Source of the DNA: Cereibacter azotoformans
GTDB taxonomy: Bacteria; Pseudomonadota; Alphaproteobacteria; Rhodobacterales; Rhodobacteraceae
Direction of reading: 5' to 3'
Assembly: GCA_017599285.1 (NCBI GenBank)
Contig: JAGFXX010000001.1
Coordinates: 1,674,001 to 1,738,000 of the forward strand
Length of the DNA: 64,000 bases
A program made the translations under genes and the position numbers. Each line of letters begins with the position of its first letter. Positions within the stretch are counted from its first letter, which is position 1. Below are positions 1 through 8,900 of this stretch, piece after piece. The notes under the pieces are model-generated. The model saw nothing but the letters and a program-made list of their open reading frames with translations, was not told where the DNA came from and ran no database searches.

Positions 1-641
1 CCGCCCTCGCCCTCGGCGCGCACGTCCCAGAGGCGGCAGCTGTCGGGGCTGATCTCGTCGGCCACGATGAGGCGCATGTAGTCGCCCTCCCAGATGCGGC
101 CGACCTCGATGCGGAAGTCGGCAAGGCGGATGCCCACGCCCATCATCACGCCCGACAGGAAGTCGTTCACGCGCAGCGCCAGCGCCACCACATCGTCGAG
201 ATCCTGCTGGCTGGCCCAGCCGAAGGCGATGATATGCTCTTCCGAGACCAGCGGACAGCCGAGCTTGTCGTCCTTGAAGTAATATTCGACGATCGGGCGC
301 GGCAGCGGCGTGCCCTCGGGGATGCCCAGCCGCTTCGAGATGCCGCCCGCAGCAAAGTTCCGCACCACCACCTCGAGCGGGATGATCTCGGCCATGCGGA
401 CAAGCTGCTCGCGCATGTTCAGGCGGCGGATGAAGTGGGTGGGAACGCCGATGGCGTTCAGGCCGTTCATGAAGAATTCCGAAAGGCGGTTGTTCAGCAC
501 GCCCTTGCCCTCCAGCGCCGGCTGGGGCGGGCTCGAGGAGGCGCTTCCGTCGTCCTTGAAGTACTGGATCAGCGTCCCGGGTTCGGGCCCCTCATAGAGG
601 ATCTTGGCCTTGCCCTCGTAGACCTTCTTGCGACGTGCCAT
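1..641 (-). CDS. purC: Phosphoribosylaminoimidazole-succinocarboxamide synthase (partial, 3' end outside window)
   Basis: SAICAR synthetase, a cytoplasmic enzyme of de novo purine synthesis that joins aspartate to CAIR using ATP. The ATG is at 641 and the frame is open to the left edge, giving about 213 residues of an expected 235-255, so only the C-terminus is missing. Visible family marks are the N-terminal [16 protein letters not shown] strand, the central [15 protein letters not shown] motif and [12 protein letters not shown] near the edge. It is divergent from the zeta-subunit gene across a 181-nt gap. Identity is clear from the motifs; regulation cannot be read here. Confidence 0.96.
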   Translation of the reverse strand, partial: MARRKKVYEGKAKILYEGPEPGTLIQYFKDDGSASSSPPQPALEGKGVLNNRLSEFFMNGLNAIGVPTHFIRRLNMREQLVRMAEIIPLEVVVRNFAAGGISKRLGIPEGTPLPRPIVEYYFKDDKLGCPLVSEEHIIAFGWASQQDLDDVVALALRVNDFLSGVMMGVGIRLADFRIEVGRIWEGDYMRLIVADEISPDSCRLWDVRAEGEG

Positions 642-822
642 GCACACTCCGATCGAACGACGAAGGGGGCGCGCACGGCGCACCCCGTTCAGGTTGCACT
701 GGCCTATAAGCCAAGCCGCCCCGCCTCGCAAGGCAATCGCGGGGCGCGGCCGTGCGCGCACTTGCCCGGCCTTTGCGGCAAGGGCATATCAGGATCAAAG
801 ACACTCTAGGGGAGGACCATCA

Positions 823-1143
823 ATGACCACCTTTGACGATCGCGAGCGCGCGTTCGAAAGCAAGTTCGCCCACGATGCCGAGATGCAGTTCCGCGCCGAG
901 GTCCGGCGCAACAAGCTGGTGGGCCTCTGGGCGGCGGATCTGCTGGGCAAGACCGGCGACGAGGCGCAGGCCTACGCCCGCGAGGTGATCCAGGCCGACC
1001 TGCACGAGCCGGGCTTCGAGGATGTGGTGCGCAAGGTTGCGGCCGATCTGGGCGACAAGGCCTCGGCCGACATGGTGCGCGGCAAGATGCTGGAGCTGCT
1101 GCCGGTCGCCAAGGCGCAGCTGATGAGCGAAGCCGCGACCTGA
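823..1143 (+). CDS. F1-ATPase inhibitor zeta subunit (DUF1476)
   Basis: A 106-residue protein of the DUF1476 family. In Paracoccus denitrificans this family is the zeta subunit, which blocks ATP hydrolysis by the F1Fo-ATP synthase by inserting its N-terminus into the catalytic interface. The first residues, MTTFDDRERAFESKFAHDAE, closely match that N-terminal inhibitory segment as I remember it, and a four-helix-like remainder follows. The start at 823 is supported by a GGAGGA ribosome site at 811-816. It stands apart from any atp operon and lies divergently to purC. How strongly it inhibits in this species cannot be told from sequence. Confidence 0.9.
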   Translation: MTTFDDRERAFESKFAHDAEMQFRAEVRRNKLVGLWAADLLGKTGDEAQAYAREVIQADLHEPGFEDVVRKVAADLGDKASADMVRGKMLELLPVAKAQLMSEAAT

Positions 1144-1189
1144 TCGCGCCCTCAGCGGCAGGATCCTGCGGGACGGGCGCCGGTCGCGC

Positions 1190-1206
1190 CGCCCCTCTGA
1201 GGGGCG
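1190..1206 (+). terminator. Hairpin downstream of the zeta-subunit gene
   Basis: CGCCCCT-ctg-AGGGGCG, a 7-bp stem with a 3-nt loop, about 50 nt after the zeta stop codon. No U-tract follows, so it may be a 3'-end stabiliser or a Rho-dependent end rather than a true intrinsic terminator. Confidence 0.35.
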
Positions 1207-1288
1207 CGCGGTGACGTTCCGTCAGGCGGCAGGGGCGCCCGGTCAACCCGTCAGGCCACACGCCCGCCCACGGGCCCGTCCCGCTTCG

Positions 1289-1314
1289 GCCGGCAGCCGA
1301 CCAACGCTGCCGGC
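1289..1314 (+). promoter_or_regulatory. Stable hairpin in the leader of the methyltransferase gene
   Basis: GCCGGCAGC-cgaccaac-GCTGCCGGC, a perfect 9-bp stem with an 8-nt loop about 95 nt upstream of the ATG at 1409. No run of T follows. It could be part of a leader structure. I could not fit it to the SAM-II, SAH or SAM/SAH riboswitch consensus, so its role is unknown. Confidence 0.35.
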
Positions 1315-1408
1315 AATATGGATTTGCCACGCGGCCCGGCGCATGGCAGAGCTTCGCGCGAACGGCCCGCACTTCCTGCGCGCCGTCCCGGACCTCAGCG
1401 AGGACAAG

Positions 1409-2416
1409 ATGACCGACGCCCTTTCCCGCATGCTCCAGACCCGCGAATGGCTCATGGCCGATGGCGCGACGGGGACCAACCTCTTCAACATGGGCCTCTC
1501 GTCCGGCGAACCGCCGGAACTGTGGAACATCGACCGGCCGGACAATATCCGGGCCCTCTACCGGGCGGCGGTGGAGGCGGGCTCGGACATCTTCCTGACC
1601 AACAGCTTCGGGGGCAACGCCGCGCGGCTGAAGCTGCACGAGGCGCAGGGGCGGGTGGGCGAGCTCAACCGCACCGCCGCCGAGCTGGGACGCGAGGTGG
1701 CCGACGCCTCGGGCCGCACGGTGGTCGTGGCGGGCTCGATGGGCCCCACCGGCGAGATCTTCGAGCCGATGGGCACCCTCACCCACCGGATGGCGGTCGA
1801 GATCTTCCATGAGCAGGCCGAGGCGCTGAAGGCCGGCGGCGCGGACGTGCTGTGGGTCGAGACGATTTCGGCGGCGGAAGAGTTCAAGGCCGCGGCCGAG
1901 GCCGCGCGGCTGGCCGGCATGCCCTGGTGCGGCACGATGAGCTTCGACACGGCGGGGCGGACCATGATGGGCCTCACGCCCGCGGCGCTCGTCGATCTGG
2001 TGACGAAGCTGCCGAACCCGCCGCTGGCCTTCGGGGCCAACTGCGGCGTCGGCGCCTCGGACCTGCTGCGCACGGTGCTGGGCTTCACCGCGCAAGGGGT
2101 CGAACTGCCGGTGATCGCCAAGGGCAATGCGGGCATCCCCAAGTATCACGACGGCCACATCCATTACGACGGCACGCCCGACCTCATGGCCGAATATGCC
2201 GTGCTGGCACGGGATGCGGGGGCGCGGGTCATCGGGGGCTGCTGCGGGACCATGCCGGAGCATCTCAGGGCCATGCGGGCCGCGCTGGAAATCCGGCCCA
2301 AGGGTCCGCGGCCCTCGCTCGAGACGATTTCGGAAGTTCTGGGGGGGTTCTCGTCGGCCTCCGATGGGTCGGACGATGCGGGGCCCACGCGCGAGCGTCG
2401 CCGGCGGCGGAGCTGA
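1409..2416 (+). CDS. bmt: Homocysteine S-methyltransferase (betaine-homocysteine methyltransferase type)
   Basis: A 335-residue homocysteine-binding (S-methyl-trans) domain protein. It transfers a methyl group to homocysteine to make methionine, with zinc held by three cysteines: one in the GANCG motif near residue 212 and the pair in GGCCGT near residue 276. DGATGTNLF near the N-terminus is the usual first strand. The ATG at 1409 follows CGAGGA at 1399-1404; upstream in-frame codons at 1211 and 1343 lack a ribosome site. The corrinoid protein and DUF1638 genes on the same strand nearby suggest that the methyl donor may be a methyl-corrinoid protein rather than free betaine, making this the homocysteine module of a split methionine synthase. 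That donor is inferred. The C-terminal 25 residues are low-complexity and arginine-rich. Confidence 0.87.
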   Translation: MTDALSRMLQTREWLMADGATGTNLFNMGLSSGEPPELWNIDRPDNIRALYRAAVEAGSDIFLTNSFGGNAARLKLHEAQGRVGELNRTAAELGREVADASGRTVVVAGSMGPTGEIFEPMGTLTHRMAVEIFHEQAEALKAGGADVLWVETISAAEEFKAAAEAARLAGMPWCGTMSFDTAGRTMMGLTPAALVDLVTKLPNPPLAFGANCGVGASDLLRTVLGFTAQGVELPVIAKGNAGIPKYHDGHIHYDGTPDLMAEYAVLARDAGARVIGGCCGTMPEHLRAMRAALEIRPKGPRPSLETISEVLGGFSSASDGSDDAGPTRERRRRRS

Positions 2417-2422
2417 GGAGAG

Positions 2423-2490
2423 GCCGGGGGCGGGGCTGTCTGCCCCTCCCCCGGACCCCCGCCCCGAGGATATTTGAGCCAGAGTGAAAG
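2423..2490. repeat. Dispersed G-rich intergenic repeat, copy A
   Basis: One of three copies in the window (others at 26261-26315 and 47849-47900). Each has a G-run/C-run hairpin, then a run of C, then (C/G)GGATATTT or GAGGATATTT, then a GCCAGAGTGAAAG-like tail. This copy lies between the convergent methyltransferase and radical SAM genes. Here the hairpin pairs CCGGGGG with CCCCCGG, with an inner GGGGC/GCCCC stem. Confidence 0.75.
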
Positions 2491-2549
2491 CAGCAGGTTG
2501 GGTCACGTCCGCCGGGGCCTGTCACGCGGGCTGCACGGGCGGCGGGGTG

Positions 2550-3638
2550 TCAGAGCAGGGTCAGCTGGTCGCCCGGACGGGGCGGCGGGCGGAAGAGGTC
2601 GCAGCGCAGGGGTGGCTGCGCGCGGTCAAGCCCGTGGCGCGCCGTGGCCAGGCGGAAGCGCCGCGCCAGGAGATCGGACCAGATCCCCTCGCCGCGCATC
2701 CGCTTGCCCCAGGACGGATCATAGTCGCGGCCGCCGTGGACCTCGCGGATCCGCCCCATCATCTTGTCCGCACGTCCGGGATAATGGTCCTCGGCCCAGG
2801 CCCGCACCAGCGGGGCCACCTCGAGCGGCAGGCGCAGCATGATCCAGCTTGCCGCGACCGCGCCCGCCTCGGCCACCGCTTCCACGATCCGGTCCAGTTC
2901 GGGGTCGGTGAGGCCCGGGATCACGGGCGCGATCATCGCCCGCACGGGAATGCCCGCGCCGGTCAGCCGCCGGATCGTCTGGAGCCTGCGCGCGGGCGGC
3001 GGTGCCCGCGGCTCCAGCCGGCGGGAGAGATCCGGATCGAGCGTCGTGACCGAGATGCCGACCCGGAGCAGGCCGTCGGCGGCCATCGGCGCCAGCAGGT
3101 CGAGGTCGCGTTCGATCAGCGTGCCCTTGGTGGTGATCGCGGTGGGGTGGCGGAAGTCACGGAGCACCTCGAGGATCTCGCGCATCAGCCGGTGCGTGCT
3201 CTCGATCGGCTGGTAGGGATCGGTGTTGGTGCCGAGAGCCACCGGCGCCACGCGGTAGGAGCGGGAGCGCAGCTCGCGCTCGAGCACGGCGGCGATGCCG
3301 GGGCGCGCGATCAGCCGGGTCTCGAAATCGAGGCCGGGCGAGAGGTTCAGATAGGCGTGGGTCGGCCGCGCGAAGCAGTAGATGCAGCCGTGTTCGCAGC
3401 CGCGGTAGGGGTTGATCGAGCGGTCGAAAGGCAGATCGGGCGAGCGGTTCCAGGTCAGGGCCGAGCGCGGCCGCTCGGTGCGCACCTCGGTGCGCAGCAG
3501 GCGCTCCTCCTCGGGCAGATCCCAGCCGTCGTGGAAGGCCTCGCGCCGCTCGGACTCGAACCGGCCGGTCTCGTTGGCCAGCGCGCCGCGCGCGCGCAGG
3601 CGCAGGGCGGGCGGAAGGCTGGGGTGGCGCGGACTCAT
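2550..3638 (-). CDS. PA0069-family radical SAM protein (SplB-like)
   Basis: A 362-residue radical SAM protein of the COG1533 type. The 4Fe-4S/SAM cluster cysteines are in CEHGCIYC at about residues 81-88, preceded by the family mark SINPYRG. LGTNTDPYQPIE and ITTKGTLIERD follow as barrel strands, and the C-terminus has the conserved W-GKRMRGEGIWSDLL segment. The substrate is unknown for this family; it resembles spore photoproduct lyase but is not that enzyme. The ATG at 3638 has only a weak ribosome site. It is convergent with the methyltransferase and divergent from the corrinoid-protein gene, so it may be unrelated to the one-carbon cluster. Confidence 0.85.
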   Translation of the reverse strand: MSPRHPSLPPALRLRARGALANETGRFESERREAFHDGWDLPEEERLLRTEVRTERPRSALTWNRSPDLPFDRSINPYRGCEHGCIYCFARPTHAYLNLSPGLDFETRLIARPGIAAVLERELRSRSYRVAPVALGTNTDPYQPIESTHRLMREILEVLRDFRHPTAITTKGTLIERDLDLLAPMAADGLLRVGISVTTLDPDLSRRLEPRAPPPARRLQTIRRLTGAGIPVRAMIAPVIPGLTDPELDRIVEAVAEAGAVAASWIMLRLPLEVAPLVRAWAEDHYPGRADKMMGRIREVHGGRDYDPSWGKRMRGEGIWSDLLARRFRLATARHGLDRAQPPLRCDLFRPPPRPGDQLTLL

Positions 3639-3793
3639 GCCGGAAGTCTAGAACATTTACGGAACATGCACCAGCCCTCGCCCTGCCGGGAGGCTTGCTG
3701 TCGGCTTTCATCTGCCCCATGTCGCAAACCGATGAGTGCCGCCGGACCTTTGGTCGCATTCAGTCGGAAACCCTACGCCCGCAGGAGCCCGCC

Positions 3794-4492
3794 ATGGCTG
3801 ACGACGAAGAGATCATCCTGTCCGAACTCGACGACGAGGAACTCGTGCTGCAGATGCACGACGACCTCTATGACGGGATGAAGGACGAGATCGAGGAGGG
3901 CGTCCGGATCCTCATCGAGCGCGGCTGGACGCCCTACGACGTGCTGACGCGCGCGCTGGTGGCGGGCATGACCATCGTGGGCAACGACTTCCGCGACGGC
4001 ATCCTTTTCGTGCCGGAAGTGCTGCTCGCGGCGAACGCGATGAAGGGGGGGATGGTGATCCTCAAGCCGATGCTGGTTGAGACCGGGGCGCCGCGGATGG
4101 GCAAGATGGTGATCGGCACCGTCAAGGGCGACATCCACGACATCGGCAAGAACCTCGTCGCGATGATGATGGAGGGTGCGGGCTTCGAGGTGGTGGATCT
4201 GGGAATCAACAACGCGGTCGAGAAATATCTCGAGGCTCTGGAGACGGAAAAGCCCGACATCCTCGGCATGTCGGCGCTGCTGACCACCACCATGCCCTAC
4301 ATGAAGGTCGTGATCGACACGCTGAAGGAAAAGGGCCTGCGCGACGACTATATCGTGCTGGTGGGCGGCGCGCCGCTGAACGAGGAGTTCGGGCGGGCGA
4401 TCGGCGCCGATGCCTACTGCCGCGACGCCGCGGTGGCGGTCGAGACGGCGAAGGTGCATGTTGCGCGCCGCCACAACCGGATGAACGCCTGA
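3794..4492 (+). CDS. Corrinoid (B12-binding) methyl carrier protein, MtbC/MetH-cobalamin-domain type
   Basis: A 232-residue protein with an N-terminal helical B12-binding cap (about residues 15-95) and a Rossmann B12-binding domain. The cobalt-ligating histidine lies in GDIHDIGKN near residues 115-123; the SALLTTTM and VGGAPLN loops that cradle the nucleotide tail are also present. Such proteins shuttle methyl groups between methyltransferases. No methanogen-type MttB/MtbB partner is nearby; the partner in view is the homocysteine methyltransferase at 1409-2416. The ATG at 3794 follows GCAGGAG at 3781-3787. Role in methionine synthesis is inferred from context. Confidence 0.88.
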   Translation: MADDEEIILSELDDEELVLQMHDDLYDGMKDEIEEGVRILIERGWTPYDVLTRALVAGMTIVGNDFRDGILFVPEVLLAANAMKGGMVILKPMLVETGAPRMGKMVIGTVKGDIHDIGKNLVAMMMEGAGFEVVDLGINNAVEKYLEALETEKPDILGMSALLTTTMPYMKVVIDTLKEKGLRDDYIVLVGGAPLNEEFGRAIGADAYCRDAAVAVETAKVHVARRHNRMNA

Positions 4493-4544
4493 GGGCTTCC
4501 CTGCAACGGTCGGAATGCCCAAGTCGGGGGGAAAGGAGATCTCC

Positions 4545-4700
4545 ATGCCCCCGACCCTGTTCCTCACCATGATCGTGACCGTCATCCTGGCCGCGGGGGT
4601 GACGGTCGCCCTCTTTCAGGGGGCCGGCTGGCCACTGGGCGCGCTGGGGCTCGTGGCGCTTCTGGCCAGCCTCCTGTTGCGGCTGCGGGGGCCGCGATGA
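4545..4700 (+). CDS. Small membrane protein, 51 residues
   Basis: I do not recognise a family. The product is almost entirely two hydrophobic segments (about residues 4-22 and 27-46) with a short arginine-rich tail. The start at 4545 is supported by a strong AAAGGAG at 4532-4538; an upstream in-frame codon at 4515 has none. Its stop overlaps the DUF1638 start in an ATGA, so the two are translationally coupled, and it sits 52 nt after the corrinoid gene. It is probably part of the same operon, perhaps as a small membrane anchor, but this is a guess. Confidence 0.7.
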   Translation: MPPTLFLTMIVTVILAAGVTVALFQGAGWPLGALGLVALLASLLLRLRGPR

Positions 4701-5326
4701 GGCCGGACGACGGACGCCTGTCGGACGAGGGGCTGGCGCCCGAGGGCGCAGGGCGCGTCCGTCTCATCGCCTGCGGGGCGCTGGCGCATGAGATCCTTGC
4801 GCTCAAGCGGGCGAACGGGTGGGAGTATCTCGACCTGCAGTGCCTGCCCGCCAATCTGCACCTGCGGCCCGAGAAGATCGTCGAGGCGGTCGAGGCGGCG
4901 GTTCGGGCCGCCGACGGGCCGGTGTTCGTGGTCTATGCCGATTGCGGCACCGGCGGCGCGCTGGAACGGAAGTGCCGCGAGCTGGGCGTGGAGATGATCG
5001 AGGGCCCGCACTGCTATTCCTTCTTCGAGGGCAACGCGGCCTTTGCCGCCCATGCCGACGACGAATTCACCGCCTTCTACCTGACCGACTTCCTCGTGCG
5101 GCAGTTCGAGGCCTTCGTCTGGCGGCCGATGGGCCTCGACCGCCACCCCGAGCTGCGGGACATGTATTTCGGCCATTACACGAAGCTCGTCTATCAGGCG
5201 CAGACCGAGGACCCCGCGCTCGACGCCAAGGCGCAGGACTGTGCGGCCCGGCTGGGGCTTGCCTACGAGCGGCGCTTCACGGGCTACGGCGATCTTTCGG
5301 TGCGGTTGGCCGAACTGCGGCCCTGA
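4697..5326 (+). CDS. DUF1638 domain protein
   Basis: A 209-residue DUF1638 protein. Recognisable blocks are LIACGALAHEILAL near the start, LPANLHLRPEKI, and VVYADCGTGG-L with a conserved cysteine, then IEGPHCYSFFEG with a second conserved cysteine. The family repeatedly occurs beside corrinoid proteins and methyltransferases, and I recall it being linked genetically to split methionine synthase in a related marine genus. A role in corrinoid handling or activation is plausible but unproved. It starts within the stop codon of the small membrane protein. Confidence 0.85.
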   Translation: MRPDDGRLSDEGLAPEGAGRVRLIACGALAHEILALKRANGWEYLDLQCLPANLHLRPEKIVEAVEAAVRAADGPVFVVYADCGTGGALERKCRELGVEMIEGPHCYSFFEGNAAFAAHADDEFTAFYLTDFLVRQFEAFVWRPMGLDRHPELRDMYFGHYTKLVYQAQTEDPALDAKAQDCAARLGLAYERRFTGYGDLSVRLAELRP

Positions 5327-5462
5327 GGATGGACCGTCGCCCCTGACGCAAAGGATGGCGGGGCGGCGGGCTCTTGCGCGGGTGCGGGATGACGCAGCCC
5401 CCCGCCTCTTCCAGCCGCCCGCCCCATGTCTTAGGGTCGCGCCGAAAACAGGGGAGAAGATC

Positions 5463-6836
5463 ATGCGGATCGACGCGGCGCTGGGTGAACTCGAGGCGGT
5501 GCTGGGAGAGCGGCTCTCGCGCTCGCGCCCGGTGCGCGAGCAGCACGCCCACAGCGAGACCCACCTGAGATCCGGCCCGCCGGATGCGGTGGCCTTCCCG
5601 CGCTCGGCCGCCGAGGTGGCGCGGATCGCCGAGATCTGCACACGGCATCTGGTTCCGATGGTGGGCTGGGGCGCGGGAACGTCGCTCGAGGGTCATGCGC
5701 TGGCGCTGCGCGGCGGGGTCACGATCGACTTCGCCCAGATGGACCAGATCCTCGAGATGCGCCCCGAGGACATGATCGTCCGTGTCCAGCCCGGTATCAC
5801 GCGAGAGGCGCTGAACGCGGCGCTCCGCGACACGGGGCTGTTCTTCCCGGTCGATCCGGGCGCCAATGCCAGCATCGGCGGCATGGCCGCCACGCGGGCC
5901 TCGGGCACCACGGCCGTCCGCTACGGCACGATGCGCGACAATGTGCTGGGGCTCGAGGTGGTGCTGGCCGACGGGCGGATGATCCGCACCGGCACCGCGG
6001 CGCCGAAAAGCGCGGCAGGCTACGACCTGACCGCGCTCTTCGTGGGCTCCGAGGGGACGCTCGGCCTGATCACCGAACTGACGCTTCGGCTGCATGGCCA
6101 GCCCGAGGCGGTTTCGGCCGCCGTCTGCGCCTTCCCCGACATGTCCTCGGCGGTGAACTGCGTGATCGAGACGATCCAGCACGGCATCCCGATGGCGCGG
6201 ATCGAGTTCCTCGATGCGGCCACGGTGGCGGCCTGCAACGCCTACGCCCAGATGGAGATGCCGCTTCAGCCGCATCTCATGATCGAGTTCCACGGCACCG
6301 AGGCGGGCGTGGCCGAGCAGGCGGAACGGTTCGGCGAGATTGCGGCCGGGCACGGCTCGGCCGACTTCCAGTGGGCGACCCGAACCGAGGACCGGGCGCG
6401 GCTGTGGAAGATGCGCCACGCCGCCTACCGCGCCTGTCTGGCCATGCGCCCCGGCTGCGAGGGCTGGGTGACGGACGCCTGCGTTCCGATCTCGCGGCTG
6501 GCCGAGGCGGTCGAGGAGACACAGGCCGACATCGCGGCCTGCGGCGTGCCGGGGCCGATGGTGGGCCATGTCGGCGACGGCAACTTCCACTCGGTCCTGC
6601 TGGTCGATCCCGAAAGCGAGACGGAACGCGAGGCCGCCAAGCGCGTTTCCGCCCGGCTCGCCGAGCGGGCGCTGCGCATGGGCGGGACCGTCACGGGCGA
6701 ACATGGCATCGGCTTTGGCAAGCTTGGCTACATGGCGGCCGAGCATGGCGAGGGCTGGATCGTGATGGGCGAGATCAAGCGGGCGCTGGACCCGCATGGG
6801 CTGATGAACCCCGGCAAGATGGTGAGCCAGACATGA
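5463..6836 (+). CDS. FAD-linked 2-hydroxyacid dehydrogenase (D-lactate/glycolate oxidase GlcD type)
   Basis: A 457-residue flavoprotein of the PCMH/GlcD family. The N-terminal FAD-binding half shows WGAGTSLEGHAL and DPGANASIGGMAATRASG; the C-terminal half carries VGHVGDGNFHS and the signature GEHGIG near residue 418. Family members oxidise D-lactate, glycolate or D-2-hydroxyglutarate and pass electrons to cytochrome c or quinone; the substrate is not settled by sequence. The ATG at 5463 follows GGGGAGAAGA. It overlaps the next gene by an ATGA, so the two are coupled. Link to the upstream one-carbon genes is only positional (136-nt gap). Confidence 0.88.
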   Translation: MRIDAALGELEAVLGERLSRSRPVREQHAHSETHLRSGPPDAVAFPRSAAEVARIAEICTRHLVPMVGWGAGTSLEGHALALRGGVTIDFAQMDQILEMRPEDMIVRVQPGITREALNAALRDTGLFFPVDPGANASIGGMAATRASGTTAVRYGTMRDNVLGLEVVLADGRMIRTGTAAPKSAAGYDLTALFVGSEGTLGLITELTLRLHGQPEAVSAAVCAFPDMSSAVNCVIETIQHGIPMARIEFLDAATVAACNAYAQMEMPLQPHLMIEFHGTEAGVAEQAERFGEIAAGHGSADFQWATRTEDRARLWKMRHAAYRACLAMRPGCEGWVTDACVPISRLAEAVEETQADIAACGVPGPMVGHVGDGNFHSVLLVDPESETEREAAKRVSARLAERALRMGGTVTGEHGIGFGKLGYMAAEHGEGWIVMGEIKRALDPHGLMNPGKMVSQT

Positions 6837-7225
6837 GCGCGCCCACCCCCGAGGAATTCCCCCGCCGCTTTGCCACCCTCTGGGCCGCGCGCGACGCCGA
6901 GGCGCTGTCCGAACTCATGGCGCAGGACGCGACCATGCTGACGCTCACCGGGCTCTGGTGCGAGGGCCGCAAGGAGATCCTCGCCGCCCTGCGGGCAGAG
7001 TTGGCCGGCGCCTTCGCCCGCTCGCGGCTGGTGACGGGCAAGACCGACATGCGCCCGCTCGGGCCGGGGGCGACGCTCGTCCATCAGCGATTCGTGCTCT
7101 CGGGGCTGGTCGATGCCGAGGGTCGCGATGCGGGGCGGATCGGGGCGGTGCTCACCGCCGTCCTCCTCGCCCGCAAGGCCGGATGCGAGGCGGTGACGCT
7201 GCATTTCACTGTGATCGAGGGCTGA
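6833..7225 (+). CDS. SnoaL-like / SgcJ-family protein
   Basis: A 130-residue cone-shaped NTF2-like protein. FATLWAARDAEALSELMAQDATM is the typical opening helix-loop of SgcJ/EcaC or DUF4440 proteins, followed by WCEGRKEILAAL. These are small homodimers, sometimes enzymes and often of unknown role. Coupled by overlap to the FAD-linked dehydrogenase, so possibly an accessory of that enzyme; function unknown. Convergent with recN, 7 nt away. Confidence 0.75.
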   Translation: MSAPTPEEFPRRFATLWAARDAEALSELMAQDATMLTLTGLWCEGRKEILAALRAELAGAFARSRLVTGKTDMRPLGPGATLVHQRFVLSGLVDAEGRDAGRIGAVLTAVLLARKAGCEAVTLHFTVIEG

Positions 7226-7232
7226 CGACTCG

Positions 7233-8873
7233 TCAGTCGAGCAGCGCCCGCGCCGCCTCGCGCGCGGCATCGGTGATCGTGTCGCCGGCGAGCATCCGGG
7301 CGATCTCCTCGATCCGCCCCTCCGCGACGAGCGGCGTCACCGTCGAGGTCGTCATCCCCTGGGCCACGCGCTTCTCGACGCGCCAGTGATGCGCGCCAAG
7401 CGCGGCCACCTGCGGCGAGTGCGTCACCACCAGCACCTGCGCCCCCTGCGCCAGCGCCTTCAGCCGGCGCCCGACCGCGTCGGCGGTGGCGCCCCCTACC
7501 CCGCGGTCGATCTCGTCGAAGATCAGCGTGAGGCCGGGGCTGTCGCCCGTCAGGCAGACCTTGAGCGCGAGCAGGAAGCGCGACAGCTCGCCGCCCGAGG
7601 CGATGCGGTTCAGGGCGCCGGCGGGTGAGCCGGGGTTGGTGGCGACGGTGAAGGCCACCGCGTCGCGGCCCTCGGGGCCGGGGTCGGCCTCGGTCACCTG
7701 CGTCGCGAACACCGCCCGCTCCATCTTGAGCGGCGCAAGCTCGGCCGCCATCGCGGCATCAAGCCGCCCGGCGGCCGCCCGGCGGGCGGCGGACAGGGCG
7801 GCGGCCTCGGCCTCCCACGCGGCCTCGGCCTCCTGCACCGCATGGCGCAGACCGTCGATCCGCTTCGTGCCCCCGTCCAGCGCCTCAAGCCGCGTGCGCA
7901 GCTCTTCGGCAAAGATGCCCAGTTCGTCCGGCAGGACGGAATGCTTGCGCGCCAGCGCCCGGATCGCAAACAGCCGCTCTTCCAGCGCCTCAAGGTCGCG
8001 CGGATCGAAGTCAAGCTCGGCGAGGCAGGCTTCCACACCCTCCTGCGCCTCGCCCAGCTCGATCAGCGCCCGCGACAGCGAGGCCAGCGGCGCCTCGAGC
8101 CGGTTGCCGGCGCGGTCCGAGGCGGCCTCGAGCCAGCGCAGCGCATCGACCAGAAGGCTCTCGGCCCCTTCGGCGGACAGGGCCCGGTAGGCGCGGGCGA
8201 TGTCGTCGCGGATCTTCTCGGCGCCCTGCATCTCGCGGCGGCGGGTGTCGAGCAGCGCCTCCTCGCCGGGCTGGGGATCGAGCTTGTCCAGCTCGGTCAC
8301 CGCATGGCGCAGGAAATCCTCTTCGGCGCGGACCGCGGCCAGCGCCTCCTCGGCGGCGAGCAGGGACCGCCGCGCGGCTCCGAGGGCAGTCCAGGCGCGG
8401 CGGCAAGGCGAGAGATCGAGCCCCGCGAACGTGTCGAGCATCTGCCGGTGGCCGCGCGGGTTCAGCAGGCCGCGGTCGTCGTGCTGGCCGTGCAGTTCCA
8501 CCAGCCGGTCCGAGAGGCCCCGCAGCACCTCGCCCGACACGCGCCGGTCGTTGACCCAGGCGGTCTTGCGACCGTCGGCGAAATTCACCCGGCGGAGGAT
8601 CAGCTCGTCCTCGGCCTCGATCCCGGCCTCGTCCAGCACCGCGCGGGCCGCATGGCCGGGCGGCAGGTCGAAGACGGCCGTCACCTCGCCCTTGTCGGCG
8701 CCCGCGCGCACAAGCTCGGCCCGGCCGCGCCAACCCAGCACGAAGCCCAGCGAGTCGAGCAGGATCGACTTGCCCGCCCCCGTCTCGCCGGTGAGCACGT
8801 TCAGCCCCGGCTGGAAGGCCAGCGAGAGCCGATCGATGATCAGCATGTCACGGATGTCAAGCGAGCGCAGCAT
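7233..8873 (-). CDS. recN: DNA repair protein RecN
   Basis: A 546-residue SMC-like ATPase acting in repair of double-strand breaks. Walker A is GETGAGKS at residues 29-36, the ABC signature is ASGGELSRF and Walker B is LIFDEIDRGVGG near the C-terminus, with a coiled-coil middle of about 280 residues. Length is usual for the family. It follows bamD on the same strand with a 27-nt gap, an arrangement common in alphaproteobacteria, so the two are probably cotranscribed. No LexA box was recognised upstream. Confidence 0.95.
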   Translation of the reverse strand: MLRSLDIRDMLIIDRLSLAFQPGLNVLTGETGAGKSILLDSLGFVLGWRGRAELVRAGADKGEVTAVFDLPPGHAARAVLDEAGIEAEDELILRRVNFADGRKTAWVNDRRVSGEVLRGLSDRLVELHGQHDDRGLLNPRGHRQMLDTFAGLDLSPCRRAWTALGAARRSLLAAEEALAAVRAEEDFLRHAVTELDKLDPQPGEEALLDTRRREMQGAEKIRDDIARAYRALSAEGAESLLVDALRWLEAASDRAGNRLEAPLASLSRALIELGEAQEGVEACLAELDFDPRDLEALEERLFAIRALARKHSVLPDELGIFAEELRTRLEALDGGTKRIDGLRHAVQEAEAAWEAEAAALSAARRAAAGRLDAAMAAELAPLKMERAVFATQVTEADPGPEGRDAVAFTVATNPGSPAGALNRIASGGELSRFLLALKVCLTGDSPGLTLIFDEIDRGVGGATADAVGRRLKALAQGAQVLVVTHSPQVAALGAHHWRVEKRVAQGMTTSTVTPLVAEGRIEEIARMLAGDTITDAAREAARALLD

Positions 8874-8900
8874 CGCCCTGCCCTGTCAGGTTCGGGTGAG

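Noticed and set aside
1144..1408. Possible SAM-II, SAH or SAM/SAH riboswitch before the homocysteine methyltransferase
   Set aside because: Only simple hairpins are present; I could not match any conserved core. A covariance search would settle it.
2550..3638. Radical SAM gene as part of the methionine synthase cluster
   Set aside because: It is on the other strand, convergent with the methyltransferase and separated by a dispersed repeat; the PA0069 family occurs in many unrelated contexts.
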